Source: Pseudomonas taiwanensis DSM 21245 (GTDB lineage: Bacteria > Pseudomonadota > Gammaproteobacteria > Pseudomonadales > Pseudomonadaceae). From it: DNA of 64,000 nt. How positions within the stretch are numbered: position 1 is the first letter of the stretch; the number at the start of each line of letters is the position of its first letter. This document shows positions 48,328 through 57,845 of the stretch, one piece after another. Both the position numbers and the translations under genes were made by a program. Under the pieces are notes generated by a model. It saw only the letters and a program-made list of their open reading frames with translations, did no database searches and was not told where the DNA came from. The stretch is taken from contig NZ_AUEC01000029.1 of NCBI RefSeq assembly GCF_000425785.1, positions 20,867 through 84,866 of the forward strand, in the 5' to 3' direction.

Positions 48328-48972
48328 TCAGGCATCACGGAACAACCAGGGCTGTTGCGCACGATGCTTGCTCTCGAAGGCCTTGATCGCATCGCTGTCC
48401 TGCAGGGTCAGGCCGATATCGTCCAAGCCGTTGAGCAGGCAGTGCTTGCGGAACGCATCGATCTCGAAGTGCAGCACCTTGCCATCCGGGCGGGTAACGG
48501 CCTGGGCCTGCAAGTCGATGGTCAACTGATAGCCTGGGTTGGCCTCGACCTGCTTGAACAGCTCGTCGACTTCTTCGTCGCTGAGGATGATCGGCAACAG
48601 GCCATTCTTGAAGCTGTTGTTGAAGAAGATGTCGGCGAAGCTCGGCGCGATGATGCTGCGGAAGCCGTACTCATCGAGTGCCCAAGGGGCATGCTCGCGG
48701 CTCGAACCGCAACCGAAGTTCTCGCGCGCCAGCAAGACGCTGGCGCCCTGGTAACGGGCATGGTTGAGCACGAACTCTTCGTTCAGCGGACGTTTGCTGT
48801 TGTCCTGATAAGGCTGCCCTACATCCAGGTAGCGCCACTCGTCGAACAGGTTAGGGCCAAAGCCGGTACGCTTGATCGACTTCAGGAACTGCTTGGGGAT
48901 GATCTGGTCGGTGTCGACGTTGGCGCGATCCAACGGCGCAACAAGACCGGTGTGCTGGGTAAAGGCTTTCAT
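48328..48972 (-). CDS. leuD: 3-isopropylmalate dehydratase small subunit
   Basis: The ATG at 48972 ([20 protein letters not shown]) gives 214 residues. The motif [15 protein letters not shown] is diagnostic of the aconitase-like swivel domain. With LeuC it isomerises 2- to 3-isopropylmalate. The start overlaps the leuC stop by 4 bp, so the subunits are translationally coupled. Confidence 0.97.
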   Translation of the reverse strand: MKAFTQHTGLVAPLDRANVDTDQIIPKQFLKSIKRTGFGPNLFDEWRYLDVGQPYQDNSKRPLNEEFVLNHARYQGASVLLARENFGCGSSREHAPWALDEYGFRSIIAPSFADIFFNNSFKNGLLPIILSDEEVDELFKQVEANPGYQLTIDLQAQAVTRPDGKVLHFEIDAFRKHCLLNGLDDIGLTLQDSDAIKAFESKHRAQQPWLFRDA

Positions 48973-50402
48973 GCTGCGCTCCCTTGGATCAACTCGCGGA
49001 CATCGATGAAGTGGCCGGTGACCGCAGCGGCGGCAGCCATGGCCGGGCTTACCAGGTGGGTGCGACCACCGGCACCCTGGCGCCCTTCGAAGTTGCGGTT
49101 GGACGTGGACGCGCAGTGCTCGCCGCTTTCCAGGCGGTCCGGGTTCATCGCCAGGCACATCGAGCAACCAGGCTCACGCCACTCGAAGCCAGCTTCGATG
49201 AAAATCTTGTCCAGGCCCTCACGCTCGGCCTGGGCCTTGACCAGGCCAGAGCCCGGTACGACCAGCGCCTGCTTGACGTTGGCAGCGACCTTGCGCCCCT
49301 TGGCGATTTCGGCGGCGGCGCGCAGATCTTCGATGCGCGAGTTGGTGCAGGAGCCGATGAATACGCGGTCCAACTTGATGTCGGTGATCGCCTGGTTGGC
49401 GGCAAGGCCCATGTACTTGAGGGCACGCTCGATGGAACCACGCTTGATCAGGTCCGGCTCTGCGGCCGGATCAGGCACGCGCTGGTCAACAGCAAGCACC
49501 ATCTCGGGCGAAGTGCCCCAGCTGACTTGCGGCTTGATCTGGGTGGCGTCGAGCTCGACCACGGTATCGAACACGGCATCGGCATCCGACACCAGGCCTT
49601 TCCAAGCCTGGACGGCCTGCTTCCATTGCTCGCCCTTGGGCGCGTACGGACGGCCTTCGACATAGGCGACCGTCGTCTCGTCGACCGCCACCAGACCGAC
49701 ACGGGCACCGGCTTCGATGGACATGTTGCAGATGGTCATGCGGCCTTCCATGGACAGGTCGCGGATGGCGCTACCAGCGAACTCCATGGCATGGCCGTTA
49801 CCGCCAGCGGTGCCGATCTTGCCGATGACCGCGAGCACGATGTCCTTGGCGGTGACACCGGCGGGCAATTGGCCCTCGACGCGCACCAGCATGTTCTTCA
49901 TCTTCTTGGCGACCAGGCACTGGGTGGCGAGCACGTGCTCGACCTCGGAAGTACCGATGCCATGGGCCAGGGCGCCGAACGCGCCGTGGGTCGAGGTGTG
50001 CGAGTCGCCGCAGACCACGGTCATGCCTGGCAAGGTAGCGCCCTGCTCTGGGCTGATGACATGGACGATGCCTTGGCGCTCGTCGTTCATCTTGAATTCC
50101 ACGATGCCGTATTCGTCACAGTTCTCGTCGAGGGTCTGCACCTGAAGGCGCGAAACCTGGTCGACGATGGCCTCGATGCCGCCCTTGCGCTCTGGCGTGG
50201 TCGGCACGTTGTGGTCCGGCGTGGCGATGTTGGCGTCGATCCGCCACGGCTTGCGGTTCGCCAGGCGCAGGCCTTCGAAGGCCTGGGGCGAAGTCACTTC
50301 GTGAATGATGTGGCGGTCGATGTAGATCAAGGACGAGCCGTCATCACGGCGCTTGACCTCATGGGCTTCCCAGAGTTTGTCGTAGAGCGTTTTGCCAGCC
50401 AT
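48969..50402 (-). CDS. leuC: 3-isopropylmalate dehydratase large subunit
   Basis: Starting at the ATG at 50402 ([16 protein letters not shown]) the protein has 477 residues. It shows [36 protein letters not shown], and the cluster ligands in GSCTNSR and in [11 protein letters not shown], so it holds a 4Fe-4S cluster. It is divergent from a LysR regulator, which may control it. Confidence 0.97.
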   Translation of the reverse strand: MAGKTLYDKLWEAHEVKRRDDGSSLIYIDRHIIHEVTSPQAFEGLRLANRKPWRIDANIATPDHNVPTTPERKGGIEAIVDQVSRLQVQTLDENCDEYGIVEFKMNDERQGIVHVISPEQGATLPGMTVVCGDSHTSTHGAFGALAHGIGTSEVEHVLATQCLVAKKMKNMLVRVEGQLPAGVTAKDIVLAVIGKIGTAGGNGHAMEFAGSAIRDLSMEGRMTICNMSIEAGARVGLVAVDETTVAYVEGRPYAPKGEQWKQAVQAWKGLVSDADAVFDTVVELDATQIKPQVSWGTSPEMVLAVDQRVPDPAAEPDLIKRGSIERALKYMGLAANQAITDIKLDRVFIGSCTNSRIEDLRAAAEIAKGRKVAANVKQALVVPGSGLVKAQAEREGLDKIFIEAGFEWREPGCSMCLAMNPDRLESGEHCASTSNRNFEGRQGAGGRTHLVSPAMAAAAAVTGHFIDVRELIQGSAA

Positions 50403-50475
50403 CAGACTGTTCCTCATCAGCGTCTTTCTATGCCAAAGACCCCTTGGCTTGTACGGACGATGCTATGGCGATAGA

Positions 50476-50488
50476 TTGAATAACTCAA
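50476..50488. promoter_or_regulatory. Candidate LysR-type operator between leuC and the LysR gene
   Basis: TTGA-ATAAC-TCAA is a perfect 4-5-4 dyad and fits the T-N11-A rule for LysR-type regulators. It lies in the 127-bp divergent region, 42 bp before the regulator ATG. Confidence 0.5.
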
Positions 50489-50529
50489 ATTCATAATTTT
50501 CATGCTTCGCATAACCATCAGGAATTCGA

Positions 50530-51408
50530 ATGGACCTGGCCAACCTCAGCGCTTTCATCGCCATCGCCGAGACCGGCAGCTTTTCGGGGGCTGGCGAACG
50601 CCTGCACCTGACTCAACCGGCCGTCAGCAAACGCATCGCCGGACTCGAGCAGCAACTGGACGTGCGCCTGTTCGACCGCCTGGGCCGAGAAGTGACCCTG
50701 ACCGAGGCCGGGCGGGCCCTGCTGCCACGCGCCTACCAGATCCTCAACGTACTGGATGATACCCGACGTGCGCTGACCAATTTGACCGGCGAGGTGAGCG
50801 GTCGCCTGACCCTTGCCACCAGTCACCACATAGGCCTGCATCGTCTGCCTCCGCTTTTACGGGTGTTTACCCGCCAGTACCCGGCGGTGGCGTTGGATAT
50901 TCAGTTCCTGGATTCGGAAGCGGCCTACGATGAAATCCTCCATGGGCGCGCTGAGATTGCCGTGATCACCCTGGCACCCGAGCCGCATCACCTGATCAAG
51001 GCGGTACCGGTCTGGGACGATGCCCTGGACTTCGTGGCGGCGCCGGAGCATCCCCTGGCCCGCGACACGGCGGTCAGCCTGGCCGACGTCGCCCGCCACC
51101 CGGCGGTTTTCCCCGGCGGCAACACCTTCACCCACCACATCGTCCAGCGGCTGTTCGAAAGCCAGGGCCTGACCCCGAACATCGCCATGAGCACCAACTA
51201 CCTGGAGACCATCAAGATGATGGTTTCGATTGGTCTGGCGTGGAGCGTGCTGCCCCGTACTATGCTGGATGAACAGGTCGCACCCATCGCCTTGCCCGGC
51301 ATACAGCTGTCGCGCCAGCTAGGCTACATTTTGCACACGGAGCGAACGCTATCGAACGCGGCCAGGGCCTTCATGGCTCTTCTCGACAGCCACGCAGGGT
51401 CCGCCTGA
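50530..51408 (+). CDS. LysR family transcriptional regulator divergent from leuCD
   Basis: The 292-residue protein has an N-terminal winged HTH (DLANLSAFIAIAETGSFSGA, then LTQPAVSKRIAGLEQQL) and a C-terminal effector domain (LTLATSHHIGLHRLPPLL). Its divergent position by leuC, and the dyad between them, suggest it regulates leuCD and itself. The effector is unknown. Confidence 0.9.
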   Translation: MDLANLSAFIAIAETGSFSGAGERLHLTQPAVSKRIAGLEQQLDVRLFDRLGREVTLTEAGRALLPRAYQILNVLDDTRRALTNLTGEVSGRLTLATSHHIGLHRLPPLLRVFTRQYPAVALDIQFLDSEAAYDEILHGRAEIAVITLAPEPHHLIKAVPVWDDALDFVAAPEHPLARDTAVSLADVARHPAVFPGGNTFTHHIVQRLFESQGLTPNIAMSTNYLETIKMMVSIGLAWSVLPRTMLDEQVAPIALPGIQLSRQLGYILHTERTLSNAARAFMALLDSHAGSA

Positions 51409-51470
51409 CCGGTCGTCAGCCCGGCACTTCCAACTTCAAGGACGCGTCACACGCCAAAGGTCTGGTACCG

Positions 51471-54400
51471 ATGCCCAAATCAGCAAACCGCTTTCCGCGC
51501 CTGCCGCGCATTTCGGCGGCCGACCCTCAGGAGTCGGAACAGGCCTGGCAAAATGCTCCGCAACTGCTTGCCGCGCTCAACGGCGCCCACCTGGGGGCCT
51601 GGCTGTGGGATATCGAAAGCGGCAGGGTCAGCTGGTCGCGCGGAACCCAGGCGCTGTTCGGTTTCGACCCACAACGCCCGCTGCCCATCGACATCGACTA
51701 CCTCGACCTACTGCCAGAAGAGGATCGCGCCCGCACCCGCCAGGCCTTCCAGGCGGTGGTCAACGGCGAGCCGGTGGAGCAGGCCATGCGCCACCGCATC
51801 CGCTGGCCAGACGGCAGCCTGCACTGGCTGGAAATCAATGGCAGCCTGACCCGCGACCGCCATGGCCGCCCGCAGATGATCGGGGTGATCCGCGAGATCA
51901 CGCGCCAGCGCGACCGTGAAACAGCGCTGATCAACTCGGAAAAGCGCTTTGCCACCCTGTTCCACCTCAGCCCCAACGCAATTTTGCTGACCCGACGCCA
52001 TGACGGCATGATCTTCGAGGTCAACCAGCACTTCGAAGACATGTTCGGCTGGCCCGGTAGCCAGGTGATCGGCAAGACCAGTTTCGAGCTGGGCCTTTGG
52101 GTAAACCCAGAGCAACGCCACCAGGTACTGGAGGCCACCCGTGCCAATGGCGGCCCGTTGACCTTGGAAGTGCAGTTTCGCGCCAGCAGCGGCAAGATCC
52201 ACGACGGCATCCTGTGCACCCAGGGCATCGAGCTGGAAGGCGTCACCTACCTGATCAGCACCTTCGTCGACACCACTGAACGCAAACGTGCCGAGCAGGC
52301 CCTCAAGGACAGCCAGGAGCGCCTTGACCTGGCCCTGGACTCGGCTCAACTGGGCACCTGGGACTGGCACATTCCCAGCGGCATGCTCTACGGCTCGGCC
52401 CGCGCCGCGCAATTACACGGCCTGGACCCTGTCCCCTTCCACGAATCGTTCGACTCCTTCTTCGAAGGCGTACCGGAGCAGGAACGCAACAGCATGCGCC
52501 AGGCTTACCGCAGTCTGCGCGAAGGTCCGGCGGGCAACTACCAGATCACCTATCGGGTACAGCTGGAAAACGGCGCCTCACGCTACATCGAGAGCCGCGC
52601 CCGGCTGTATCGCGACGAACAGGGCAACCCGTTTCGCATGGCCGGTACCTTGTTGGACATCACCGACCAGGTCGAACGCGAACAGCGCCTGAGCGCTTCG
52701 GAAGAAAAATTCGCCAGCCTGTTCCAGGTAAGCCCGGACCCGATCTGCGTCACCCGCCAGGACACCGGCCAGTTCATCGAGGTCAACCGGGCCTTTTCCC
52801 AGACCTTTGGCTGGGACGCCGACCAGGTGATCGGCCGCACGGCCGAGCAGATCGGCCTGTGGGCCGAGACCTCCGAGCGCGCCCAGCGCATCGAAAGGGT
52901 CATCCGTGAACGGGCGCTGAACAATGTGGCCGTGGTGGTCAACCACCGTAACGGCTCAGCGCTGACATGCGTGATTTCCAGTTGCCTGATCACCGTCGAT
53001 GGGCAGCCCTGCAGCGTCACGACGCTGCGCGACATCACCCAGCAGCAACGGGCCGAGGCCGCGCTCAAGTCCAGTGAAGAGAAGTTCGCCAAGGCGTTCC
53101 ACTCCAGCCCGGATGCCATCACCATCACCGAACGCCATAGCGGTCGTTACCTGGAGGTGAACGACGGCTTCTGCCGATTGACCGGCTACAGCGCCGCCGA
53201 AGTGATTGGCCGCAGCGTCCACGAACTGGGGATCTGGGCCGACGACAAGCAGCGCAGCGCCTTGCTCGGCGAACTCCGCGAGCGTGGCCGGGTCCACCAC
53301 CGGGAGATGCTTGGGCGCAACAAACGCGGTGATATCCTGACGGTGGAAGTGTCGGTCGAGCCGATCAGCCTGAACGAAGTCGAATGCCTGCTGCTGACCG
53401 CGCGCGACGTGAGCCAGTTGAAGAATGCCCAGGCGCAGATTCGGCACCTGGCTTACCACGACCCGTTGACCAACCTGCCCAACCGCGCCCTGCTGATGGA
53501 CCGTCTGAGTCAGCAGATCGCCCTGCTCAAGCGCCACAACCTGCGCGGGGCACTGCTGTTCCTGGACCTGGACCACTTCAAGCACATCAATGACTCCCTC
53601 GGCCACCCGGTGGGCGACACCGTGCTGAAGATCATCACGGCTCGCCTGGAGGCCAGCGTGCGCCTGGAAGACACCGTGGCGCGCCTGGGAGGCGATGAGT
53701 TCGTGGTGCTGCTCAGCGGACTGGAGGGCAGCCGTGAGGTGGTCGAGCACAAGGTCCGTGAATTGGCCGACACCCTGCGCGAGCTGCTGGCCGAGCCCAT
53801 GTCGCTGGACGGCCAACGGCTGCAGGTCACGCCGAGCATTGGCGTAGCGCTGATTCCCGACCATGGCGCGACCCCAGCCGACCTGCTCAAGCGCGCCGAC
53901 ATTGCCCTGTACCGCGCCAAGGACTCCGGGCGCAACACGACGCAGCTGTTCCACACGACCATGCAGAAAGCCGCCAGCGAGCGGTTGCGGATGGAAAACG
54001 ACCTGCGCCTGGCCCTGGCGCGTGGCGAACTCGCCCTGCACTTCCAACCCCAGGTCGATGCCCGCGACAACCGGATCGTCGGGGCCGAGGTGCTTCTGCG
54101 CTGGCACCACCCGCAACTGGGCCAGCAGGCACCAACGCAATTTATCCAGGTGCTTGAAGAAAGCGGCCTGATTCTTGAAGTTGGCAGCTGGATTCTCGAC
54201 GAAGCCTGCGATGCCTGTGCACGCATGCTCGAAGATGGCCTGGTCGACCCCGACGACTTCAGCCTCTGCGTGAACATCAGCCCCCGGCAGTTTCGCCAGA
54301 ACGACTTCGTCGAACGCGTGCTACGCAGCCTGGACGATTACCGCCTGCCGCGACATATGCTCAAGCTGGAGATCACCGAAGGCATCGTCATCCAAAACCT

Positions 54401-54767
54401 TGAAGACACCATCAGCAAGATGCGCGAGCTGAAGCGTTATGGCGTGAGCTTTGCCATGGATGATTTCGGAACGGGCTATTCGTCGCTGACCTACCTCAAG
54501 CGCCTGCCGGTGGATGCACTGAAGATCGACCAGACCTTCGTGCGCGATGCGCCGGACGACCCCAACGATGCCGAAATCGTCCGCGCGATCGTGGCCATGG
54601 CCCGCAGCCTCGACCTGGCGGTAATCGCCGAAGGCGTGGAACTGACCGAGCAACTGGAGTTTCTCGAATTGCTGGGGTGCCACCTGTATCAAGGCTACCT
54701 GCACAGCCGGCCGCTGCCCTTGCCTGAGTTTCGTCAGCTGCTGCTCGAGGCGCCTGCCAATTACTGA
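51471..54767 (+). CDS. Multi-PAS GGDEF-EAL protein (c-di-GMP turnover)
   Basis: The 1098-residue protein is soluble, with no membrane helix. Five PAS/PAC-like units occupy about residues 30-655. Those at about 165, 415 and 540 share the start EKF or KRFATLF plus SP-A or SPD and E-V-N. Next comes a GGDEF domain with intact GGDEF at 740-744 (ARLGGDEFVVLL), then an EAL domain with Glu873 (AEVLLRW), DDFGTGYSSL and IAEGVE. Both catalytic sites look intact, so the net activity cannot be told from sequence. A strong terminator follows. Confidence 0.92.
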   Translation: MPKSANRFPRLPRISAADPQESEQAWQNAPQLLAALNGAHLGAWLWDIESGRVSWSRGTQALFGFDPQRPLPIDIDYLDLLPEEDRARTRQAFQAVVNGEPVEQAMRHRIRWPDGSLHWLEINGSLTRDRHGRPQMIGVIREITRQRDRETALINSEKRFATLFHLSPNAILLTRRHDGMIFEVNQHFEDMFGWPGSQVIGKTSFELGLWVNPEQRHQVLEATRANGGPLTLEVQFRASSGKIHDGILCTQGIELEGVTYLISTFVDTTERKRAEQALKDSQERLDLALDSAQLGTWDWHIPSGMLYGSARAAQLHGLDPVPFHESFDSFFEGVPEQERNSMRQAYRSLREGPAGNYQITYRVQLENGASRYIESRARLYRDEQGNPFRMAGTLLDITDQVEREQRLSASEEKFASLFQVSPDPICVTRQDTGQFIEVNRAFSQTFGWDADQVIGRTAEQIGLWAETSERAQRIERVIRERALNNVAVVVNHRNGSALTCVISSCLITVDGQPCSVTTLRDITQQQRAEAALKSSEEKFAKAFHSSPDAITITERHSGRYLEVNDGFCRLTGYSAAEVIGRSVHELGIWADDKQRSALLGELRERGRVHHREMLGRNKRGDILTVEVSVEPISLNEVECLLLTARDVSQLKNAQAQIRHLAYHDPLTNLPNRALLMDRLSQQIALLKRHNLRGALLFLDLDHFKHINDSLGHPVGDTVLKIITARLEASVRLEDTVARLGGDEFVVLLSGLEGSREVVEHKVRELADTLRELLAEPMSLDGQRLQVTPSIGVALIPDHGATPADLLKRADIALYRAKDSGRNTTQLFHTTMQKAASERLRMENDLRLALARGELALHFQPQVDARDNRIVGAEVLLRWHHPQLGQQAPTQFIQVLEESGLILEVGSWILDEACDACARMLEDGLVDPDDFSLCVNISPRQFRQNDFVERVLRSLDDYRLPRHMLKLEITEGIVIQNLEDTISKMRELKRYGVSFAMDDFGTGYSSLTYLKRLPVDALKIDQTFVRDAPDDPNDAEIVRAIVAMARSLDLAVIAEGVELTEQLEFLELLGCHLYQGYLHSRPLPLPEFRQLLLEAPANY

Positions 54768-54774
54768 GACAAAA

Positions 54775-54800
54775 AAAGGGCACCGCTACGGGTGCCCTTT
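54775..54800. terminator. Bidirectional terminator between the GGDEF-EAL gene and the heat-shock gene
   Basis: AAAGGGCACC (54775-54784) pairs perfectly with GGTGCCCTTT (54791-54800). T-rich sequence follows on the plus strand and TTTTTTT on the minus strand, so it serves both convergent genes. Confidence 0.85.
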
Positions 54801-54818
54801 CTTGAGTGTATGCAGCAC

Positions 54819-55262
54819 TCAGTTCAGCGCTGGCGTGTCGCCATTGATCGGAATGCGCTTGGCCTTGGCTTCTTCCGGCACGATGCGCAACAGGTCGATG
54901 CTGAGCAGGCCGTTGGCCAGACCCGCGGACTTGACTTCGATATGGTCAGCCAGGCGGAACGACAGCTTGAAGGCGCGCTGGGCAATGCCCTGGTGCAAGT
55001 AGGTCACTTCCGCTGCGGTGTTTTCGCGTTTGCCACCGGTGACGGTCAGGACGCCTTTTTCGACTTGCAGGTCGAGGTCCTGCTCCTGGAAACCGGCCGC
55101 TGCAACCACGATACGATAGTGGTCATCGCCATGTTTTTCTACGTTGTAGGGAGGGTAGCTGCTACCCGCCTCGTTACGCGCCGCAGATTCGAACAGGTCG
55201 TTGAAACGGTCGAAACCAACGGAATGGCGGAACAGTGGTGCAAGAGAGAAAGCGCTAGTCAT
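54819..55262 (-). CDS. ibpA: Small heat-shock protein (Hsp20/IbpA family)
   Basis: The 147-residue protein begins MTSAFSLAPLFRHSVGFDRF and has the alpha-crystallin domain with YNVEKHGDDHYRIVVAAAGF, and DLDLQVEKGVLTVTGGK. It also has the usual NGLLSIDLLR-I-P motif. It holds unfolding proteins for later refolding. I prefer the ATG at 55262 (nine bases from AGGAG) to the one at 55268 (three bases). The leader has features of a ROSE RNA thermometer and a sigma-32-like promoter. Confidence 0.93.
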   Translation of the reverse strand: MTSAFSLAPLFRHSVGFDRFNDLFESAARNEAGSSYPPYNVEKHGDDHYRIVVAAAGFQEQDLDLQVEKGVLTVTGGKRENTAAEVTYLHQGIAQRAFKLSFRLADHIEVKSAGLANGLLSIDLLRIVPEEAKAKRIPINGDTPALN

Positions 55263-55265
55263 GGT

Positions 55266-55323
55266 CATAAACTCCTGAGATTTCAGCAAGTAAGTCATTG
55301 CGCGACCCGACTTCGGCATCGCG
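55266..55323 (-). promoter_or_regulatory. ROSE-like RNA thermometer in the ibpA leader
   Basis: In the transcript, CUUGCU (55290-55285) can pair with the AGGAG ribosome site (55276-55272) with one unpaired G, the hallmark of the last ROSE hairpin. Upstream, CGCGA and TCGCG (55323-55301), with CCGA/TCGG inside, form a stable hairpin. ROSE elements block translation of small heat-shock genes at low temperature. Confidence 0.72.
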
Positions 55324-55330
55324 TACTCAA

Positions 55331-55359
55331 GAAATATGTCCGGGGAAAAGGCTTTCAAG
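55331..55359 (-). promoter_or_regulatory. Sigma-32-like promoter of ibpA
   Basis: On the minus strand CTTGAAA (55359-55353) and, after 14 bp, CATATTTC (55338-55331), with CCCCGG just before it. This partly matches the heat-shock consensus CTTGAAA-N(13-17)-CCCCATNT. Confidence 0.5.
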
Positions 55360-55398
55360 GGGTAGGCAAAAAAAATTTTAGGGGGGCTGAAAACAGTA

Positions 55399-55420
55399 TC
55401 GCCGGCAAGCCGGCGACAGG
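55399..55420. repeat. REP-like element upstream of the ibpA leader
   Basis: ATCGCCGGCAAGCCGGCGAC has the GCCGGCAAGCCGGC palindromic core of P. putida REPs. It lies just before the 3' end of dusC. Confidence 0.6.
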
Positions 55421-55426
55421 GACGCA

Positions 55427-56398
55427 TCAAGCCACGCATTCCTCGAACGCGGGCACCTCGACCCCGAGCAACCGGCTGATCCGCTGGCAATCATCCTCGC
55501 GCCGCAGCTCGGCGAACAACACCACCGCCTCCGGGTAACTACGGGTCAGCATCGCCAACCATTGCTTCATGCGCCCCGGCGCGTAGCGCGGCGACAACTT
55601 GGCCTGGGCTTGACGCCAGAATTCGCGCAGCAACGGCAACAGCGCCTCCCAGGACATCGGCTGGAGCTCGCGGCCATCGCGCGCTGCGGCGATCTGCAAC
55701 GCCAGGTCCGGACGCGAGACCAGGCCACGACCCAGCATGATGTCTTCGGCGCCGCTGACCTCGCGGCATCGTCGCCAATCGTCCACGGTCCAGATCTCGC
55801 CATTGGCGAACACCGGCACCTCGACCACATCCTGCACCCTGGCCACCCATTCCCAATGGGCCGGCGGCTTGTAGCCCTCGACCTTGGTTCGGGCATGGAC
55901 CACCAGATGCGCCGAACCACCTTCGGCCAAGGCCGTGGCACACTCCAGCGCGCCATCAGGGCTATCGAAACCCAGACGCATCTTGGAGGTTACCGGAATG
56001 TGCGCAGGCACCGCGCGCCTTACCTCACGGACGATGGCATGGAGCAGTTCCGGCTCCTTGAGCAGCACGGCACCGCCCCGCGACTTGTTGACCGTCTTGG
56101 CCGGGCAACCGAAGTTCAGGTCGATCACTGGCGCCCCCAACTGGCAGGCCAGCGCAGCGTTTTCGGCCAGGCATACCGGGTCGGACCCCAGCAATTGCAC
56201 ACGCATCGGCACCCCGGCCGCGGTGCGAGCGCCGCTGCGCAGCTCCGGGGCCAGCTTGTCGAAGGACGAGGCCGGCAACAAGCGGTCGCAGACGCGAATG
56301 AACTCGGTGACGCACCAATCGATGCCGCCCACTCGGGTCAGGACGTCGCGCAGGATGTTGTCGACCAGCCCCTCCATGGGGGCCAGGGCAATTTGCAT
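55427..56398 (-). CDS. dusC: tRNA-dihydrouridine(16) synthase
   Basis: The 323-residue FMN enzyme begins [20 protein letters not shown], has the catalytic Cys in [18 protein letters not shown], and SKMRLGF and VVHARTK further on. The DusC subgroup is favoured by the N-terminus and the [10 protein letters not shown] segment. It reduces uridine in the tRNA D-loop. Confidence 0.92.
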   Translation of the reverse strand: MQIALAPMEGLVDNILRDVLTRVGGIDWCVTEFIRVCDRLLPASSFDKLAPELRSGARTAAGVPMRVQLLGSDPVCLAENAALACQLGAPVIDLNFGCPAKTVNKSRGGAVLLKEPELLHAIVREVRRAVPAHIPVTSKMRLGFDSPDGALECATALAEGGSAHLVVHARTKVEGYKPPAHWEWVARVQDVVEVPVFANGEIWTVDDWRRCREVSGAEDIMLGRGLVSRPDLALQIAAARDGRELQPMSWEALLPLLREFWRQAQAKLSPRYAPGRMKQWLAMLTRSYPEAVVLFAELRREDDCQRISRLLGVEVPAFEECVA

Positions 56399-56449
56399 TT
56401 CTGGGTCTCGGCGGGAAAAGGCCGCAGTCTAGCAAAAAACGCCGCCGGG

Positions 56450-56884
56450 TCAGGCACCGATCAGCGCCGGGCCGTAGCCGTCGAGAAACTCCGCCGGCAT
56501 GCGCTTGGGCTTGCCGCTGGACAGCTCGATGCAGGCGAAGGTGGTCTGGGCGCGGAGCAGGGTGACGCCATCCCGCGGGCGCTTGAGCTGAAAGCGACGG
56601 GTCATGCGCAGACGTTGATCCCAGTCGATGATCCAGGTCGCCAGTTGCAGCTCATCGTCTTCATAGGCGGCAGCGAGGTAGTCGATTTCATGCCGAACGA
56701 CCGCCATGGCCCGGTCAAGACGCCGGTATTCGGCCAAATCCAACCCCAGGCGCTGGGAGTGGCGCCAGGCGCAGCGCTCCAGCCAGGTGACGTAAACCGC
56801 GTTATTGGCATGGCCGAGACCGTCGATGTCCTCGGTGCCGACGCGCAGGTCGATGATGAATGGTGTTGCCAGGTCCCAGCTCAT
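56450..56884 (-). CDS. Hotdog-fold acyl-CoA thioesterase (4HBT family)
   Basis: The ATG at 56884 (MSWDLATPFIIDLRVG) gives 144 residues. The catalytic region DGLGHANNAVYVTWLERC, with Asp and the DxxGHxNN motif, is that of 4-hydroxybenzoyl-CoA thioesterase-type enzymes (YbgC-like). It hydrolyses an acyl-CoA thioester; chain preference is unknown. A REP follows upstream, separating it from the alpha/beta hydrolase. Confidence 0.88.
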   Translation of the reverse strand: MSWDLATPFIIDLRVGTEDIDGLGHANNAVYVTWLERCAWRHSQRLGLDLAEYRRLDRAMAVVRHEIDYLAAAYEDDELQLATWIIDWDQRLRMTRRFQLKRPRDGVTLLRAQTTFACIELSSGKPKRMPAEFLDGYGPALIGA

Positions 56885-56920
56885 GCCCTTTTCCTTGATA
56901 AAGAATGGGTTGCCTGTACC

Positions 56921-56965
56921 GGCCATATCGCCGGCAAGCCGGCCCCGACAGCAGGGCCGGTCGAT
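56921..56965. repeat. REP-like element
   Basis: ACCGGCCATATCGCCGGCAA continues GCCGGCCCCGACAGCAGG, again with the GCCGGCAAGCCGGC core seen at 55399. Confidence 0.65.
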
Positions 56966-56987
56966 GAGCGGGCAGTGTAACGGAAGC

Positions 56988-57821
56988 TCAGGCGCTTTGC
57001 CGCGCGGGAGTGCCGGCGCCGGCCAGCAATTCGAGCACTGCTTCACTCAGCCGCGGATCGGCCAGCACCCGCTGGTGCCCTCCTTCCTCTAGCAGCATCA
57101 GCCGGCTGTCGAACCAGGCTTTGTGAATGATCTGCGCCTCATCGGCGGACACCAGCGCATCATCGGCGGCGTGCACCACCAACCCTGGCAGTTCCAGCTG
57201 GTAGGCGCTGACGTCCAAGCGGGCAATCTGCATCCCCACATCCCGCTCGACTTGGCGAATGAAAGCGGCCCTGGCCCGTGCCGGCAGGCCAAGACGCCGG
57301 GCGAAGCCACGCAACACACCCAGCAACTGCGCAGGTGCGGCGATGCTGACCGCCGCCTCGGCCCGCAACCCCATCTGCAATGCCAGCAGCACACTGGCTC
57401 CGCCCATGGAATGGCCGATCACCGCGCGCAAAGGGGGTAGTTCGGCAGCGGCTTCAAGCAATGCGCGCGCGAACAACACCACATGGGCCTGCTGGCCGGG
57501 CGAACGCCCATGAGCCGGCCCTTCCAGCGATACCACGGTATGCCCGGCCTGCACCAAGGTTTCGATGAGTGCGGCAAACTGGGTCGGCCGCCCCTCCCAA
57601 CCGTGCATCAGCAACACGGTCGGCCCCTTGCCCCAGCGCAACGCCGACAAACCGAAACGCAGGGTGATGCGCTCGGCCTTGGCCAGCAAGGGCAACTCCC
57701 ACGGTTTGGGCGGCAGGTTGCGCGGGGTCATGAAGGCGCGGCGCATCTTGCCGGCGATGTGTTCGGGGGCCAGATGACCCAGGGTGCCATTGACGCCACG
57801 AATCCAGCTCAGGGTAGTCAT
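56988..57821 (-). CDS. Alpha/beta-fold hydrolase
   Basis: The 277-residue protein has an HGWEGRPTQF oxyanion loop, the nucleophile elbow VIGHSMGGASVLLALQ (Ser near residue 137), and a late DDALVS Asp and GGHQRVL His, completing a Ser-Asp-His triad. The substrate is unknown. It follows the TetR gene by 24 bp, so it is probably under control of the operator at 58396. Confidence 0.87.
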   Translation of the reverse strand: MTTLSWIRGVNGTLGHLAPEHIAGKMRRAFMTPRNLPPKPWELPLLAKAERITLRFGLSALRWGKGPTVLLMHGWEGRPTQFAALIETLVQAGHTVVSLEGPAHGRSPGQQAHVVLFARALLEAAAELPPLRAVIGHSMGGASVLLALQMGLRAEAAVSIAAPAQLLGVLRGFARRLGLPARARAAFIRQVERDVGMQIARLDVSAYQLELPGLVVHAADDALVSADEAQIIHKAWFDSRLMLLEEGGHQRVLADPRLSEAVLELLAGAGTPARQSA

Positions 57822-57845
57822 CGCCTTGCTCCAGGTGTAGGGGGT

